This document shows positions 1 to 7,866 of a DNA stretch of 64,000 nucleotides, piece after piece. Both the position numbers and the translations under genes were made by a program. The stretch lies in contig LJCW01000325.1 in NCBI GenBank assembly GCA_001298555.1, forward strand, positions 60,220 to 124,219, given 5' to 3'. The notes beneath the pieces are model-generated. The model was not told where the DNA came from. It worked only from the letters and a program-made list of their open reading frames with translations, and did not search any database. This stretch comes from Actinobacteria bacterium OV450. Its GTDB lineage: Bacteria > Actinomycetota > Actinomycetes > Streptomycetales > Streptomycetaceae. The first letter of the stretch is position 1, and the number at the start of each line of letters is the position of its first letter.

Positions 1-210
1 GGCGGCGTCGAGGCGGGCGAGGGTGGAGCGGGACAGTTCGGCGGCGGCCGCACGGCCGGCCGGGGAGAAGTCCGGGAGCCGGCTGGAGCTCGCGGCGACA
101 CCGAGATAGGTGCCCGTGATCGGATCGATGGCGATGAGGTCGTCGACGTATGCGTCGGCGACCTGGCGGGGCAGCCGGGAAGCGCTGTCGCTGCGAAGGG
201 TCTCTGACAT
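1..210 (-). CDS. DUF885 family protein, N-terminal part (cut by window edge)
   Basis: Only the first 70 codons are present; the gene runs off the left edge. The ATG at 208-210 opens MSETLRSDSASRLPRQ, followed by a segment reading VADAYVDDLIAIDPITGTYL. That is the usual opening of the DUF885 proteins, large putative metallo-hydrolases common in actinobacteria. No signal peptide is visible, so it is probably cytoplasmic. The catalytic part lies outside the window, so the function cannot be checked here. The family assignment rests on this N-terminus alone. Confidence 0.65.
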   Translation of the reverse strand, partial: MSETLRSDSASRLPRQVADAYVDDLIAIDPITGTYLGVAASSSRLPDFSPAGRAAAAELSRSTLARLDAA

Positions 211-371
211 GCGGCCATCTTCGTACGGCGAACGGCCCCGCGTCATCACCGTTCGCTGTCAGCCTCCTGACGTGCAGGGAAGCAGTGGGCCGTCCTCGTA
301 CTCGCGGCCGTCGGCCGGCCCCGGGGGGGGGCGGGTTCACGCCGCCCGGCCGGAACCCGCCGCAGGGTGGC

Positions 372-1865
372 TCAGTGCCCGTGCCGCTGCCCGTACGGAT
401 GCTGCGCGCGGGGCAGCTCGTACGGGACCCGGGAAACGGCCGGCGTGGCCTCCCCCCGCGCGGCGTCCCTCCGCGTGGCCTCCCCCCGCGCGGCGTCCAG
501 CCGGGCCGTGATCACCAGGGTGCCCTCCTCGATCTGGTAGTCGAGGGGGAGGCCCAGGCCCCGCATGGCCGCGACCATTCCGGTGTTGGAGGCCTGTGTG
601 ACCGCGTACACGCTGTCGCAGCCGGTCTCGGCGGCCATCGCGATCAGGCGGCCCAGCAGTTCGGTGCCGATCCCGCGGCGCTGCCAGTCGTCCTCGATCA
701 GCAGCGCGACCTCGGTCTCGTCCCCGTCCCACAGCAGGTGGCCGAGGGCGACGAGCTTGCCGGAAGCGGTGGTTGCGGCGAGGGTGCGGCCGAACCGGGG
801 GCTCAGCAGGTGCGCGAGGTAGCGGTCGGCGTCGGAGACGGGCCCGTGGTAGCGCAGGCCGAGGGTGCGCTCGGAGCAGCGGTCGTGCATCGCACGGGCG
901 GCGGCGAGGTCGGACCCGTCCGCACGGCGCACGGTGATCTCGTTGCCCTCGGGCAGGGTCAGGACGTCGTGGCCGTGCGGGACGCGCGGGCCGAGCCGGG
1001 CGTCGAGCTCGACGAGGGCGCGGGCCCGGGCGAACTCGGTGGGTGTGAAGGGCAGGTAGGGGCGCTCCACGGTGATGGCACCGCCCGACGGGTCGCGCAG
1101 GCGCATCACCGTCTCCTCCAGCACGCCCTCGACCGGGGCGTCGGCGCCCGCGTTGGGGCGGCCGGAGAGGGTGGTGGCCGGGATCGAGTGGATGGTGCAG
1201 CGGCCGAGCAACTGGCGCAGCGCGAGGGGCAGCTCGGCGGCGTCCAGGGCGGTGCGCGTGGCCAGCCCCAGGACGCGGGTGGGGGTGTCGACCAGATCGT
1301 GCGCGTCCGCGCGCTCGATCCAGGTGCTGTGGCCGCCGGCGCCGGCGATGGCCCGGGTGAGGTCGCCGGCCGGCAACTGCTGCGGGGCGCGCAGCAGGAA
1401 CTCGTCGACGGTGCCGCCCTCGGGGAGCGGGTGGGTCTGGAGGGTCAGGATGTCCACGCCGTGGTGGGCGAGCGCGGTGCAGATCGAGGCGAGGCTGCCG
1501 GGTTCGTCGCGCACGGTCGTCCGCATCCGCCACAGGGAGGTGGTGGCGGTCGCCGGCTCCGCGCCGGACTCCGACCCGGACTCCGGCGCGGACCCGGCTG
1601 CCCGGGCCGGAGCGGACGGGGCTGTTCGCAGGGGCGGCGGAGCATGGCTGTGGCGCCGCGCCCACCAGGTGTGGAACGCCGCCGTGATCAGGAGCGCGAC
1701 GGCGGAGGCGACGAGCAGGAACGGGCCCTCGGGACCGTGCGCGACGAGATTGGCGATGCCGTCTGCGACCGCGACGGCGCAGAACAGTGCGGCCAGTTCG
1801 ACGACGTCGCGGCGCCAGTGGTGGCGGTGGGGGCGCTGGGCGGGGGCGTGGGTGCGTTCAGTCAT
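372..1865 (-). CDS. Membrane-anchored ACT domain / GNAT acetyltransferase fusion
   Basis: 497 residues from the ATG at 1863-1865 (an in-frame upstream start at 1901 would add 12 residues). Residues about 20-75 hold two hydrophobic helices (VVELAALFCAVAVADGI and LLVASAVALLITAAF). A Pro/Ala/Ser-rich linker follows. At about 113-185 is an ACT domain (MRTTVRDEPGSLASICTALA), a small-molecule-sensing fold. At about 290-440 is a GNAT acetyltransferase domain with the acetyl-CoA loop in DDWQRRGIGTELLGR. Family knowledge suggests an amino-acid-gated acetyltransferase; the substrate is unknown. The C-terminus carries a duplicated DAARGEAT motif encoded by a DNA repeat. The gene stands alone between DUF885 and PhoD. 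Confidence 0.75.
   Translation of the reverse strand: MTERTHAPAQRPHRHHWRRDVVELAALFCAVAVADGIANLVAHGPEGPFLLVASAVALLITAAFHTWWARRHSHAPPPLRTAPSAPARAAGSAPESGSESGAEPATATTSLWRMRTTVRDEPGSLASICTALAHHGVDILTLQTHPLPEGGTVDEFLLRAPQQLPAGDLTRAIAGAGGHSTWIERADAHDLVDTPTRVLGLATRTALDAAELPLALRQLLGRCTIHSIPATTLSGRPNAGADAPVEGVLEETVMRLRDPSGGAITVERPYLPFTPTEFARARALVELDARLGPRVPHGHDVLTLPEGNEITVRRADGSDLAAARAMHDRCSERTLGLRYHGPVSDADRYLAHLLSPRFGRTLAATTASGKLVALGHLLWDGDETEVALLIEDDWQRRGIGTELLGRLIAMAAETGCDSVYAVTQASNTGMVAAMRGLGLPLDYQIEEGTLVITARLDAARGEATRRDAARGEATPAVSRVPYELPRAQHPYGQRHGH
444..498. repeat. 25-bp direct repeat inside the ACT-GNAT gene
   Basis: A 25-bp stretch at 444-468 recurs exactly at 474-498 (period 30). It encodes the duplicated DAARGEAT peptide near the C-terminus of the ACT-GNAT protein. 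The period is a multiple of three, so changes in copy number would keep the reading frame. Confidence 0.85.
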
Positions 1866-1970
1866 GCATGTCACTGTGGCGCAGGGGTGTTGCGTGATCA
1901 CGAACGATCTGTGACCGACTGGTTAAGTGTCGTCTGGTCGGTTTGGCCCGGTTCTCGGGCCGGTTCGCAG

Positions 1971-2060
1971 ACCTTCCGCCCGCGCCCGCGCCCCCGCCCC
2001 TTCCGCCCGCGCCGCCCCTTCCGACGCGCCAACCCTTCCGCACCCGCCACCCCTTCCGTC
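1971..2060. repeat. Low-complexity pyrimidine-rich CCTTCCG tract
   Basis: Between the ACT-GNAT start and the PhoD stop the + strand is almost all C and T. CCTTCCG-like blocks alternate with GC-rich CGCCCGCGCC blocks. No convincing gene lies in 1866-2061. The tract is strand-asymmetric and lies at the 3' end of the PhoD gene. It may be slippage-prone spacer DNA; no clear terminator hairpin is visible. Confidence 0.6.
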
Positions 2061-2061
2061 C

Positions 2062-3660
2062 CTACTGGCCCACGCGTCCCGGCTGGAGCGAGGTGGCGAA
2101 GAGTACGCCGCCTCCCTGGCGCCGCAACCGGACGGTGAGCTCCCCGCTGTCACCGTCGATGTCGACCTCGCCGTAGTACGGGGGGTTCTCGGACGGTGAC
2201 ATGTTGGCGAGCGGAGCCGACTGGACGTACGCGGTCTCGGGGCCGAACGTGGCGTCGAGCTTCCCCGCCGGGAATCCGCCCGCGCCGACGGGACCGGAGA
2301 CGAACTCCCAGAACGGTGCGAAGTCGGTGAACGCGGCCCGCTCGGGGGCGTAGTGGTTCGCGGCCGTGTAGTGGACGTCGGCCGTGAGCCACAGCGTGCC
2401 GGTGATGCGCTGGTGCTTGATGTGGCGCAGGAGTTCGGCGATCTGGAGCTCGCGGCCGAGCGGGGCGCCCGGGTCCCCCTGCGCGACGGCCTCGAAGTTC
2501 TCCGCCCCGTCGGACACGACGATCCCCAGCGGCATGTCCGCGGCGATGACCTTCCAGGTGGCGCGGGAACGGGACAGCTCCCGCTTGAGCCAGGCCAGCT
2601 GCTCCCGGCCGAGGATGCCGATGGGGTCCACGGTCTGGCGGCCGGGGGAGTTGGCGTCGCGGTAGGTCCGCATGTCGAGGACGAAGACGTCGAGCAGCGG
2701 CCCGTACCGCATCACCCGGTACATCCGGCCCTCCGCGCGCCCGCCGCGGAGGTCGGTGACGGGGAAGTACTCGCCGAAGGCGCGGCGGGCGCGGCCGGCG
2801 AGGGTGTCGACGTCGCGCACCGTGTAGCGAGGGTCGTCGATCACCTGGCCGGGATACCAGTTGTTGCGCACCTCGTGGTCGTCCCACTGAGCGAGGACCG
2901 GCACCTGGGCGTTGAACTCGCGCAGGTTGCGATCGAGCAGGTTGTAGCGGAAGTTCCCGCGGAACTCGGCGAGGGTCTCGGCGACCTTCGCCTTCTCCTC
3001 GGTGGTGATGTTGCGCCAGACGCTGCCGTCGCGCAGGGGGACGGAGGCCTGGATCGGGCCGTCGGCGTAGATCGTGTCCCCGCTGAACAGGAAGAAGTCC
3101 GGGTCGAGCCGGCGCATCTCGTCGAAGACCCGGTAGCCGCCGAGGTCCGGGTTGATGCCCCAGCCCTGGCCCGCGAGGTCCCCGGACCACAGGAAGCGCA
3201 CGTGGCGACGGCGGGAGACCGGTGTGGTCCGGAAGGTGCCGCAGACGGGTTCGCCGGTGCGGCGCGGGTCGTCGGGGTCGGCCAGGGTCACCCGGTAGTG
3301 GATCTGCTGCCCGGGCGGGAGGTCGCGCAGGGTGGTCGTGCCGGTGAAGTCGGTGGCGGGACCGAGGAACGGGCCGCCGTGCCGCCGGACGCCGTAGCGG
3401 AACGACTCGCTGGGGGAGGTCTCGACGTACATCCGCGCCGGACGGTCGGAGCGCGTCCAGATCGTGGCGGAGTGCGCGGTGATCTCACCCGACTGGGTGC
3501 CCCAGGGCGCGCCCGGGCGCCCGGAGCGGGTGAACGCCGCCGCGGCGGTGGCGGGCGAGGCGAACGCGGACGCGGCGAGCGCCCCGGACAGGGCGAGGCC
3601 CACCGGAACGGCGAGTGAACCGCCGAGCAGGGACCGTCGGGAGTGCGGAATGGGTGCCAT
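2062..3660 (-). CDS. phoD: Alkaline phosphatase D (PhoD) family, Tat-exported
   Basis: 532 residues, a normal length for the family. The N-terminus has a twin-arginine signal (SRRSLLGG, residues 8-15, then a hydrophobic stretch and Ala-rich cleavage region), so a folded, metal-loaded enzyme is exported by Tat. Residues about 50-145 match the PhoD N-terminal beta domain. The catalytic metallophosphoesterase part follows, with DTIYADGP, QWDDHEVRNNW, DMRTYRD and TADVHYTA contributing likely metal ligands. PhoD enzymes release phosphate from phosphodiesters and monoesters outside the cell, usually under phosphate limitation. I saw no clear PHO box upstream. The symbol reflects the family, as several paralogues are common. 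Confidence 0.88.
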   Translation of the reverse strand: MAPIPHSRRSLLGGSLAVPVGLALSGALAASAFASPATAAAAFTRSGRPGAPWGTQSGEITAHSATIWTRSDRPARMYVETSPSESFRYGVRRHGGPFLGPATDFTGTTTLRDLPPGQQIHYRVTLADPDDPRRTGEPVCGTFRTTPVSRRRHVRFLWSGDLAGQGWGINPDLGGYRVFDEMRRLDPDFFLFSGDTIYADGPIQASVPLRDGSVWRNITTEEKAKVAETLAEFRGNFRYNLLDRNLREFNAQVPVLAQWDDHEVRNNWYPGQVIDDPRYTVRDVDTLAGRARRAFGEYFPVTDLRGGRAEGRMYRVMRYGPLLDVFVLDMRTYRDANSPGRQTVDPIGILGREQLAWLKRELSRSRATWKVIAADMPLGIVVSDGAENFEAVAQGDPGAPLGRELQIAELLRHIKHQRITGTLWLTADVHYTAANHYAPERAAFTDFAPFWEFVSGPVGAGGFPAGKLDATFGPETAYVQSAPLANMSPSENPPYYGEVDIDGDSGELTVRLRRQGGGVLFATSLQPGRVGQ

Positions 3661-3755
3661 CGGAGCGTCTCCAGGGGCCGGCGGGGACGGGTCGGACCAG
3701 TGTGCCGACGCACACCGGCCCGCCCGCGTCGTGCAACCGAACCGCGGATGAACAA

Positions 3756-3841
3756 CCGTCAGCCGCTCAGCCGCTCAGCCGCTCAGCCGCTCAGCCGCTC
3801 AGCCGCTCAGCCGTCAGCCCCTCAGCCCCTCAGCCCCTCAG
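3756..3841. repeat. Octanucleotide tandem array (CCGCTCAG)n
   Basis: Six perfect copies of CCGCTCAG (3763-3810) are followed by one 7-nt copy, CCGTCAG (3811-3817), and three copies of the variant CCCCTCAG (3818-3841). The array lies between PhoD (starting at 3660, minus) and the alpha/beta hydrolase. The hydrolase stop codon (3838-3840) lies inside its last unit. The unit length is not a multiple of three, and the array is downstream of coding sequence, so length changes should not alter the protein. Confidence 0.95.
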
Positions 3842-4689
3842 CCGAAATGGCCGGTTGTCGCACGCACCGTGTCCAGAACCACGCGCGAGACCAGCGCCGG
3901 GTCGTCGTTCATGGGGACGTGACCGCATCCGCGGAGCCGGACCAGCCGCGCGTCCGGCACGGTGCGCTTGGCGCGGACGCCCTGCCGGGGCAGGAGCAGC
4001 CGGTCGCGGGAGCCCCATGCGATGGTGACCGGCAGGCCGGGCACGTCCGAGGTGAACCGTACGGAGCGGCCCGCTGCCAGCGTCTCCTCGAAGCCGGTGG
4101 CCTCACGCAGGGCGAGGGTCTCGGCGACCACGGCCTCCGGCGACCGGCGGGCCGGGTGGGCGTAGATGGTGCCGGTGAGCGCGGCCCGGCCGGCGGAGCT
4201 GCGCGAGAGCCGCTCCAGCGTGGACTGGGGCAGGGTGAGCGCGCCGACGCGCATCGCGCGCAGCGTGGCGAAGGCGTACTTGCGCTCGGCCTCGGTCCAG
4301 AACCCGGCGGGGGAGAGCGCGGTGACCGAGCGGACCAGGTTGCTCCGGCCCATCTCGAGGGCGAGGAGCCCGCCGAGGGAGTTGCCCACGACGTGCGGGC
4401 GCTCGACGCCGAGCGCCGCGCAGAGCGCGCCGAGCGCGGGGACGACGTTGCCGAGGTCGTACGGGACTCCCTCGGGCAGCGGATCCGAGGCCCCGAAGCC
4501 GGGCAGGTCGACGGCGATCACGTCGTGCTCGGCGGCCAGGATGTCGGTCACCGGGTGCCAGGCCTGGAGGTGGTGGCCGATGCCGTGCAGCAGGAGCAGC
4601 GGCGCGCCGGTGCCCTTGCGCTCGTAGGCGACGGTGGCGGTACGGGGGCCCAGCGGCGATTCGATCGGGAAGGAGACCGTTGCGGTCAT
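3838..4689 (-). CDS. Alpha/beta-fold hydrolase
   Basis: 283 residues. It has the oxyanion-hole strand LLLLHGIGHHLQAW, the nucleophile elbow GNSLGG (Ser near residue 104), a likely acid in WGSRDRLLLP and the late catalytic histidine in GCGHVPMNDDP. These make a complete Ser-Asp-His triad. There is no signal peptide, so it is probably cytoplasmic. The family includes esterases and C-C hydrolases such as meta-cleavage enzymes; the substrate cannot be read from sequence. The upstream region holds a TTAC-N6-GTAG site resembling the sites near the acyl-CoA dehydrogenase at 39.3 kb, hinting at a lipid or acyl substrate (inference). Confidence 0.85.
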   Translation of the reverse strand: MTATVSFPIESPLGPRTATVAYERKGTGAPLLLLHGIGHHLQAWHPVTDILAAEHDVIAVDLPGFGASDPLPEGVPYDLGNVVPALGALCAALGVERPHVVGNSLGGLLALEMGRSNLVRSVTALSPAGFWTEAERKYAFATLRAMRVGALTLPQSTLERLSRSSAGRAALTGTIYAHPARRSPEAVVAETLALREATGFEETLAAGRSVRFTSDVPGLPVTIAWGSRDRLLLPRQGVRAKRTVPDARLVRLRGCGHVPMNDDPALVSRVVLDTVRATTGHFG

Positions 4690-4733
4690 GCTGCTCCTCG
4701 TCGGGTGGACGCGTGTGAGACAGGCTGTCAGTA

Positions 4734-4764
4734 ATGACTACCGCCATGATTACCGCCCGGTAGT
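4734..4764. promoter_or_regulatory. Direct and inverted repeats upstream of the hydrolase gene (candidate TetR-type operator)
   Basis: Two near-identical 12-mers, ATGACTACCGCC (4734-4745) and ATGATTACCGCC (4746-4757), lie back to back. The second overlaps the hyphenated palindrome TACCG-CC-CGGTA (4751-4762), and ACTACCG (4737-4743) pairs with CGGTAGT (4758-4764). All lie 45-75 bp before the hydrolase start. The TTAC...GTA arms and spacing resemble the sites at 39249-39262. Repressor identity is inferred. Confidence 0.55.
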
Positions 4765-4936
4765 ACGAGGGGACAAGCCTCCGGCGCGTGTCGGGGTGAC
4801 TTCGGGGCGAGCCCCGTCGGGCGACGCGTCCCGGTCCGGCGTCGGTGTGGCGTCGCAGTGCGGCGTCGGAGTGCGCGAGAACATCGCATGAACGGCTTGA
4901 TACGTATGCCCGATCTGCCCGGTAAAGGGGTGAGGA

Positions 4937-4971
4937 TTGGTCTTGACCAAGGGGGTGCGCCGTCCTATCGT
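4937..4971 (+). promoter_or_regulatory. DasR-like palindrome overlapping a promoter of the GntR gene
   Basis: TTGGTC-TT-GACCAA (4937-4950) is an inverted repeat with 6-bp arms. Its core TGGTCTTGACCA differs at one of 12 positions from the known DasR-responsive core TGGTCTAGACCA. It contains a -35-like TTGACC (4944-4949), and a -10-like TATCGT (4966-4971) follows after 16 bp. The site lies about 110 bp before the GntR start, a layout expected for autoregulation or DasR control. No experiment is implied. Confidence 0.6.
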
Positions 4972-5060
4972 CGGCTGGGATAGTGCAGGAACCTTTAATA
5001 AACAAAGGCGCGGAACTGCCGCTGGAACACGGCGATTGCAGCGATGGCAGGAGGATCAGG

Positions 5061-5822
5061 GTGGGGACCACGCAGCTCGAAACGGTGCCGGAGCCGAAGT
5101 ACTGGCACCTGAAGACCGTTCTCAGCGAGGCGCTCGACCAGGACTTCGCGGTGGGCGAGGTCCTTCCGAACGAGCGTGAGCTCGCCGCCCGCTTCGGAGT
5201 CGCCCGTGCGACCCTGCGCCAGGCCCTGGAACAGCTCGAACTCGAAGGACGGCTGCAGCGCCGCCGTGGGGTCGGCACCACCGTCGCCCCGCCGCGGGTC
5301 GGTGTGGCCGTCGGCAGTACGGAGCACAGCTGGCCCGGCGAGAGCGCCGACGGCTGGGAGATCGTGGACGTGGCCGACACCGCCGTGGTGTCCCCCGCCG
5401 TGCTGAAGCTCCTCGGCGCCGCCGCCGGCCAGCCCGTGCACACCGTCCGCCGGACCCGCGTCTCCCACGGCCAGGCCGTCGCCGCGGAACTGCTGTACGT
5501 GCCGGCCGCCTCCGTGCCCGGCCTCTCCGCCATCGACGCCCCGGCCGGACCCGCCCGCGCACGCGCCGTGCTGCGCGAGCTCCAGCGGCTCGCCCTGGAC
5601 GGCCAGGACCGCTCGGTGGAACTCGGCTCGGCCCGTGCCGACGACGCCAAGGAACTGGACCGGCTGCCGGGCGCACCGGTGCTCGTGGTCACCACCCGCT
5701 ACTTCACCGCCGCGGGAACGGCCGCCGTCTCGGTCGCCACGTACCGCGCGGACACCTGCCGACTGACCTTCGGTGACTCGGGGGCCGTGGAGATAAGCCA
5801 CGAAACCCGCGCGGCCTCCTGA
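5061..5822 (+). CDS. GntR family transcriptional regulator (HutC/DasR-like)
   Basis: 253 residues from the GTG at 5061, chosen because GCAGGAGGATCAGG lies just upstream. An in-frame start at 4983 would remove the natural ribosome site. The winged HTH spans residues about 10-80 (YWHLKTVLSEAL, LPNERELAARFGVARATLRQ, LEGRLQRRRGVGTTVA). The rest resembles the UTRA-like effector fold of the HutC subgroup, whose members sense phosphorylated sugars or other small metabolites. A DasR-type palindrome lies in its promoter and a ROK-family repressor gene is convergent downstream. Both suggest a role in sugar or aminosugar control (inference). It is not DasR itself, as its sequence differs from the DasR protein I know. 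Confidence 0.85.
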   Translation: MGTTQLETVPEPKYWHLKTVLSEALDQDFAVGEVLPNERELAARFGVARATLRQALEQLELEGRLQRRRGVGTTVAPPRVGVAVGSTEHSWPGESADGWEIVDVADTAVVSPAVLKLLGAAAGQPVHTVRRTRVSHGQAVAAELLYVPAASVPGLSAIDAPAGPARARAVLRELQRLALDGQDRSVELGSARADDAKELDRLPGAPVLVVTTRYFTAAGTAAVSVATYRADTCRLTFGDSGAVEISHETRAAS

Positions 5823-5836
5823 CCGCGCCGCCCCAC

Positions 5837-5890
5837 AAGGACGGCCTGCACGGCAAGGACGGCCTGCACGACAACGACGGCCTGCGCAGC
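5837..5890. repeat. Three 18-bp tandem repeats between convergent GntR and ROK genes
   Basis: Units at 5837-5854, 5855-5872 and 5873-5890 share the core ACGGCCTGC. The first two differ at one base and the third is more diverged. They sit directly before the terminator hairpin at 5891-5917, outside any gene. Confidence 0.85.
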
Positions 5891-5917
5891 GGCCCGCCCC
5901 GGACACCCGGGCGGGCC
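5891..5917. terminator. Hairpin terminator between GntR and ROK genes
   Basis: GGCCCGCCC (5891-5899) pairs with GGGCGGGCC (5909-5917) around a 9-nt loop. It lies about 70 bp after the GntR stop and 35 bp after the ROK stop on the other strand, so it could serve both. Confidence 0.75.
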
Positions 5918-5952
5918 GTTCGCCGTTCCGGAGGTGTGCGGGAGCACGCCGG

Positions 5953-7110
5953 TCAGCGACGGCGGGTGGTGACCGTCTTCTCCACCGCGAAGAGCTCTTC
6001 CTCCACGTGGTCCAGCGCCAGCCGCAGCGCCCCGGTGGCCACCGCGGCCTCGCCGAGCAGGGACTGCGCCACCCGCGGTGGGCGCAGGCAGTACCGCTCC
6101 AGCTCGCGGCGCAGGGGATCCAGCACCCCGTGCAGGCCGGCCGCCCAACCGCCGACCACCACCAGCTCCGGATCCATGGCCAGGACCAGCGCCGCCACGT
6201 CGTGCACCAGCCGCTGGATGAACCGCTCGACCGCGGCCACGGCCCGCTCGTCGCCCCGCCGGGCCTTTGCGAACACCTCGGCGACGGCCTGCTCGTCCAG
6301 TGGGTGCAACGGCTCTCCGGTGGTGGACAGCAGCTTCTCGGGCGTGACGTCGCGGCCCAGCAGATGGAGGGCGCCGATCTCGCCGGCCGCCCCGCCGAAC
6401 CCCCGGTGCAGCCGTCCCCCGATCAGCGAACCCGCGCCGGGACTGAGCCCCGCCATCACGAACACCACGTCGTCGGAGTCCTGCGCGGCGCCCTTCCAGT
6501 GCTCCGCGACCGCCGCCGCATTCGCGTCGTTCTCCACCCGCACCGGGCAGCGGAAGGAGCGCCGCAGCCGCTCGCCGAGCGGCAGCCCCGTCCAGCCCGG
6601 CAGGGCCGTCCCGAGGCGCACGGTGCCGTCCGCCTCCACGATCCCGGGGCTGCCGACACCGACCGCCCGCAGCGAGTCGCGCGGTACGCCCGCCCGTCGC
6701 AGCAGGTCGGCCACCGCCGCCCGCACGCGCTCCAGCCGCTCGTCCGCGGACGCCGTCTCCGCGACCTCCTTGGTGCCGGCGCCGATCACCCGCCCGTCCA
6801 GCCCGGACAGCAGCACCGCGACCCGGTGCGAGCCGATCTCGATGCCGAGCAGGTGCCCCGCCTCGGTCCGGAAGCGGTAGCGGCGGGCCGGCCGGCCCTG
6901 GCGCCGCGCACCCTCCTCCGCACCGGCCTCGACGACGAGCCCGGTCCCGATGAGTCCCTCGACCACGCCTTCGACGGTGGGCCGGGACAGCCCGGTCACC
7001 CGGGTGAGGTCCGTGAGTGTCGGCGACTCGGCCGCCCGCAGTGCCCGCAGCACCACGGCCGAATTGATCCGCCGGAGCAGAGAAGGATCCCCGCCGGTCA
7101 GCTGCCCCAA
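5953..7110 (-). CDS. ROK family transcriptional repressor
   Basis: 385 residues from a TTG at 7108-7110, supported by GGGAGGA seven bases upstream. The N-terminus (about 10-75) is a MarR-like winged HTH (TLTDLTRVTGLSRPTVEGVV). Then comes a ROK/actin-like ATPase fold with GIEIGS and GVGSPGIV, VENDANAAAVAEHW and VVVGG. The usual ROK zinc motif CGxxGCxE is replaced here by GFGGAAGEIGA, so all the cysteines are missing. Together with the HTH this suggests a regulator that may bind a sugar without typical kinase activity (inference). It stands alone; its sugar regulon is not adjacent. The neighbouring GntR gene is convergent. Confidence 0.88.
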   Translation of the reverse strand: MGQLTGGDPSLLRRINSAVVLRALRAAESPTLTDLTRVTGLSRPTVEGVVEGLIGTGLVVEAGAEEGARRQGRPARRYRFRTEAGHLLGIEIGSHRVAVLLSGLDGRVIGAGTKEVAETASADERLERVRAAVADLLRRAGVPRDSLRAVGVGSPGIVEADGTVRLGTALPGWTGLPLGERLRRSFRCPVRVENDANAAAVAEHWKGAAQDSDDVVFVMAGLSPGAGSLIGGRLHRGFGGAAGEIGALHLLGRDVTPEKLLSTTGEPLHPLDEQAVAEVFAKARRGDERAVAAVERFIQRLVHDVAALVLAMDPELVVVGGWAAGLHGVLDPLRRELERYCLRPPRVAQSLLGEAAVATGALRLALDHVEEELFAVEKTVTTRRR

Positions 7111-7211
7111 CGTGTGTCCTCCCAGCTGGCGAGCCTGTTTGCCGGATCGTACTGCGCCCCCGGGCCGGCGGCGAGAAGCAGCCCCCCATCGGCCGGAACC
7201 GGCTGCTCCTC

Positions 7212-7862
7212 TCAGGCCGGGGCGACGAACCCCGACTCGTACGCCGTGATCACTGCCTGCGTCCGGTCCCGCGCCCCCAGCTTGCCCAGAATCGCGCTCA
7301 CGTGGGACTTCACCGTCTCCGTACCGACGATCAGCTCGCGGGCGATCTCGACGTTCGTCAGCCCCCGCGACATCAACCGCAGCACCGCCTCCTCGCGCTC
7401 GGTCAGTGAGGCCCGCTCCAGCGCGGCCCGGGCCTGCCGGTTCCCGTACTCCGCGGCCAGTGCCCGCACGGCCGCGGGGAACAGCAGCGTCTCGCCCTCC
7501 GCCACCAGCCGTACCGCGTGCACGATCTCGGAGGGGCGGGCCCGCTTCAACAGGAACCCGTCCGCGCCGGCGCGCAGTGCCTGGTACACGTACTCGTCGT
7601 TCTCGAAGGTGGTCACCACGAGGATCTTCGGCGGGGAGTCCACGGTCCGCAGCACGGCCCGCGTCGCCTCGATCCCGTCGAGCAGCGGCATCCGCACGTC
7701 CATGGCCACCACGTCCGGCCTCAGCCGGCGGACGAGCGGGACGACGGATGCCCCGTCGGCCGCCTCACCGACCACCTCGATGTCGGGCTGGGCATCCAGA
7801 ACGGCACGCAGACCCGCACGCACCAGGGGCTCGTCATCGACGAGCAGAACGGTAACCGGCAT
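7212..7862 (-). CDS. NarL/LuxR-type response regulator
   Basis: 216 residues. The receiver domain has VDDEP, phospho-acceptor Asp55 in VVAMDVRMP, VVTTFENDEYV and the Lys of FLLKRARPSE. The C-terminal LuxR HTH spans about 148-210 (LTEREEAVLRLMSRGLTNVEIA, ETVKSHVSAIL). It starts 4 nt after the histidine kinase stop, so the two are co-transcribed with the kinase first. The pair is divergent from the ABC exporter at 9150-10841 with a large palindrome between them; this regulator is the likely ligand of that site (inference). Confidence 0.93.
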   Translation of the reverse strand: MPVTVLLVDDEPLVRAGLRAVLDAQPDIEVVGEAADGASVVPLVRRLRPDVVAMDVRMPLLDGIEATRAVLRTVDSPPKILVVTTFENDEYVYQALRAGADGFLLKRARPSEIVHAVRLVAEGETLLFPAAVRALAAEYGNRQARAALERASLTEREEAVLRLMSRGLTNVEIARELIVGTETVKSHVSAILGKLGARDRTQAVITAYESGFVAPA

Positions 7863-7866
7863 CCGG

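Noticed and set aside
110..511. A 133-codon plus-strand frame at the left edge
   Set aside because: It crosses the DUF885 start and the ACT-GNAT stop in antisense, with a repetitive Pro/Arg-rich product.
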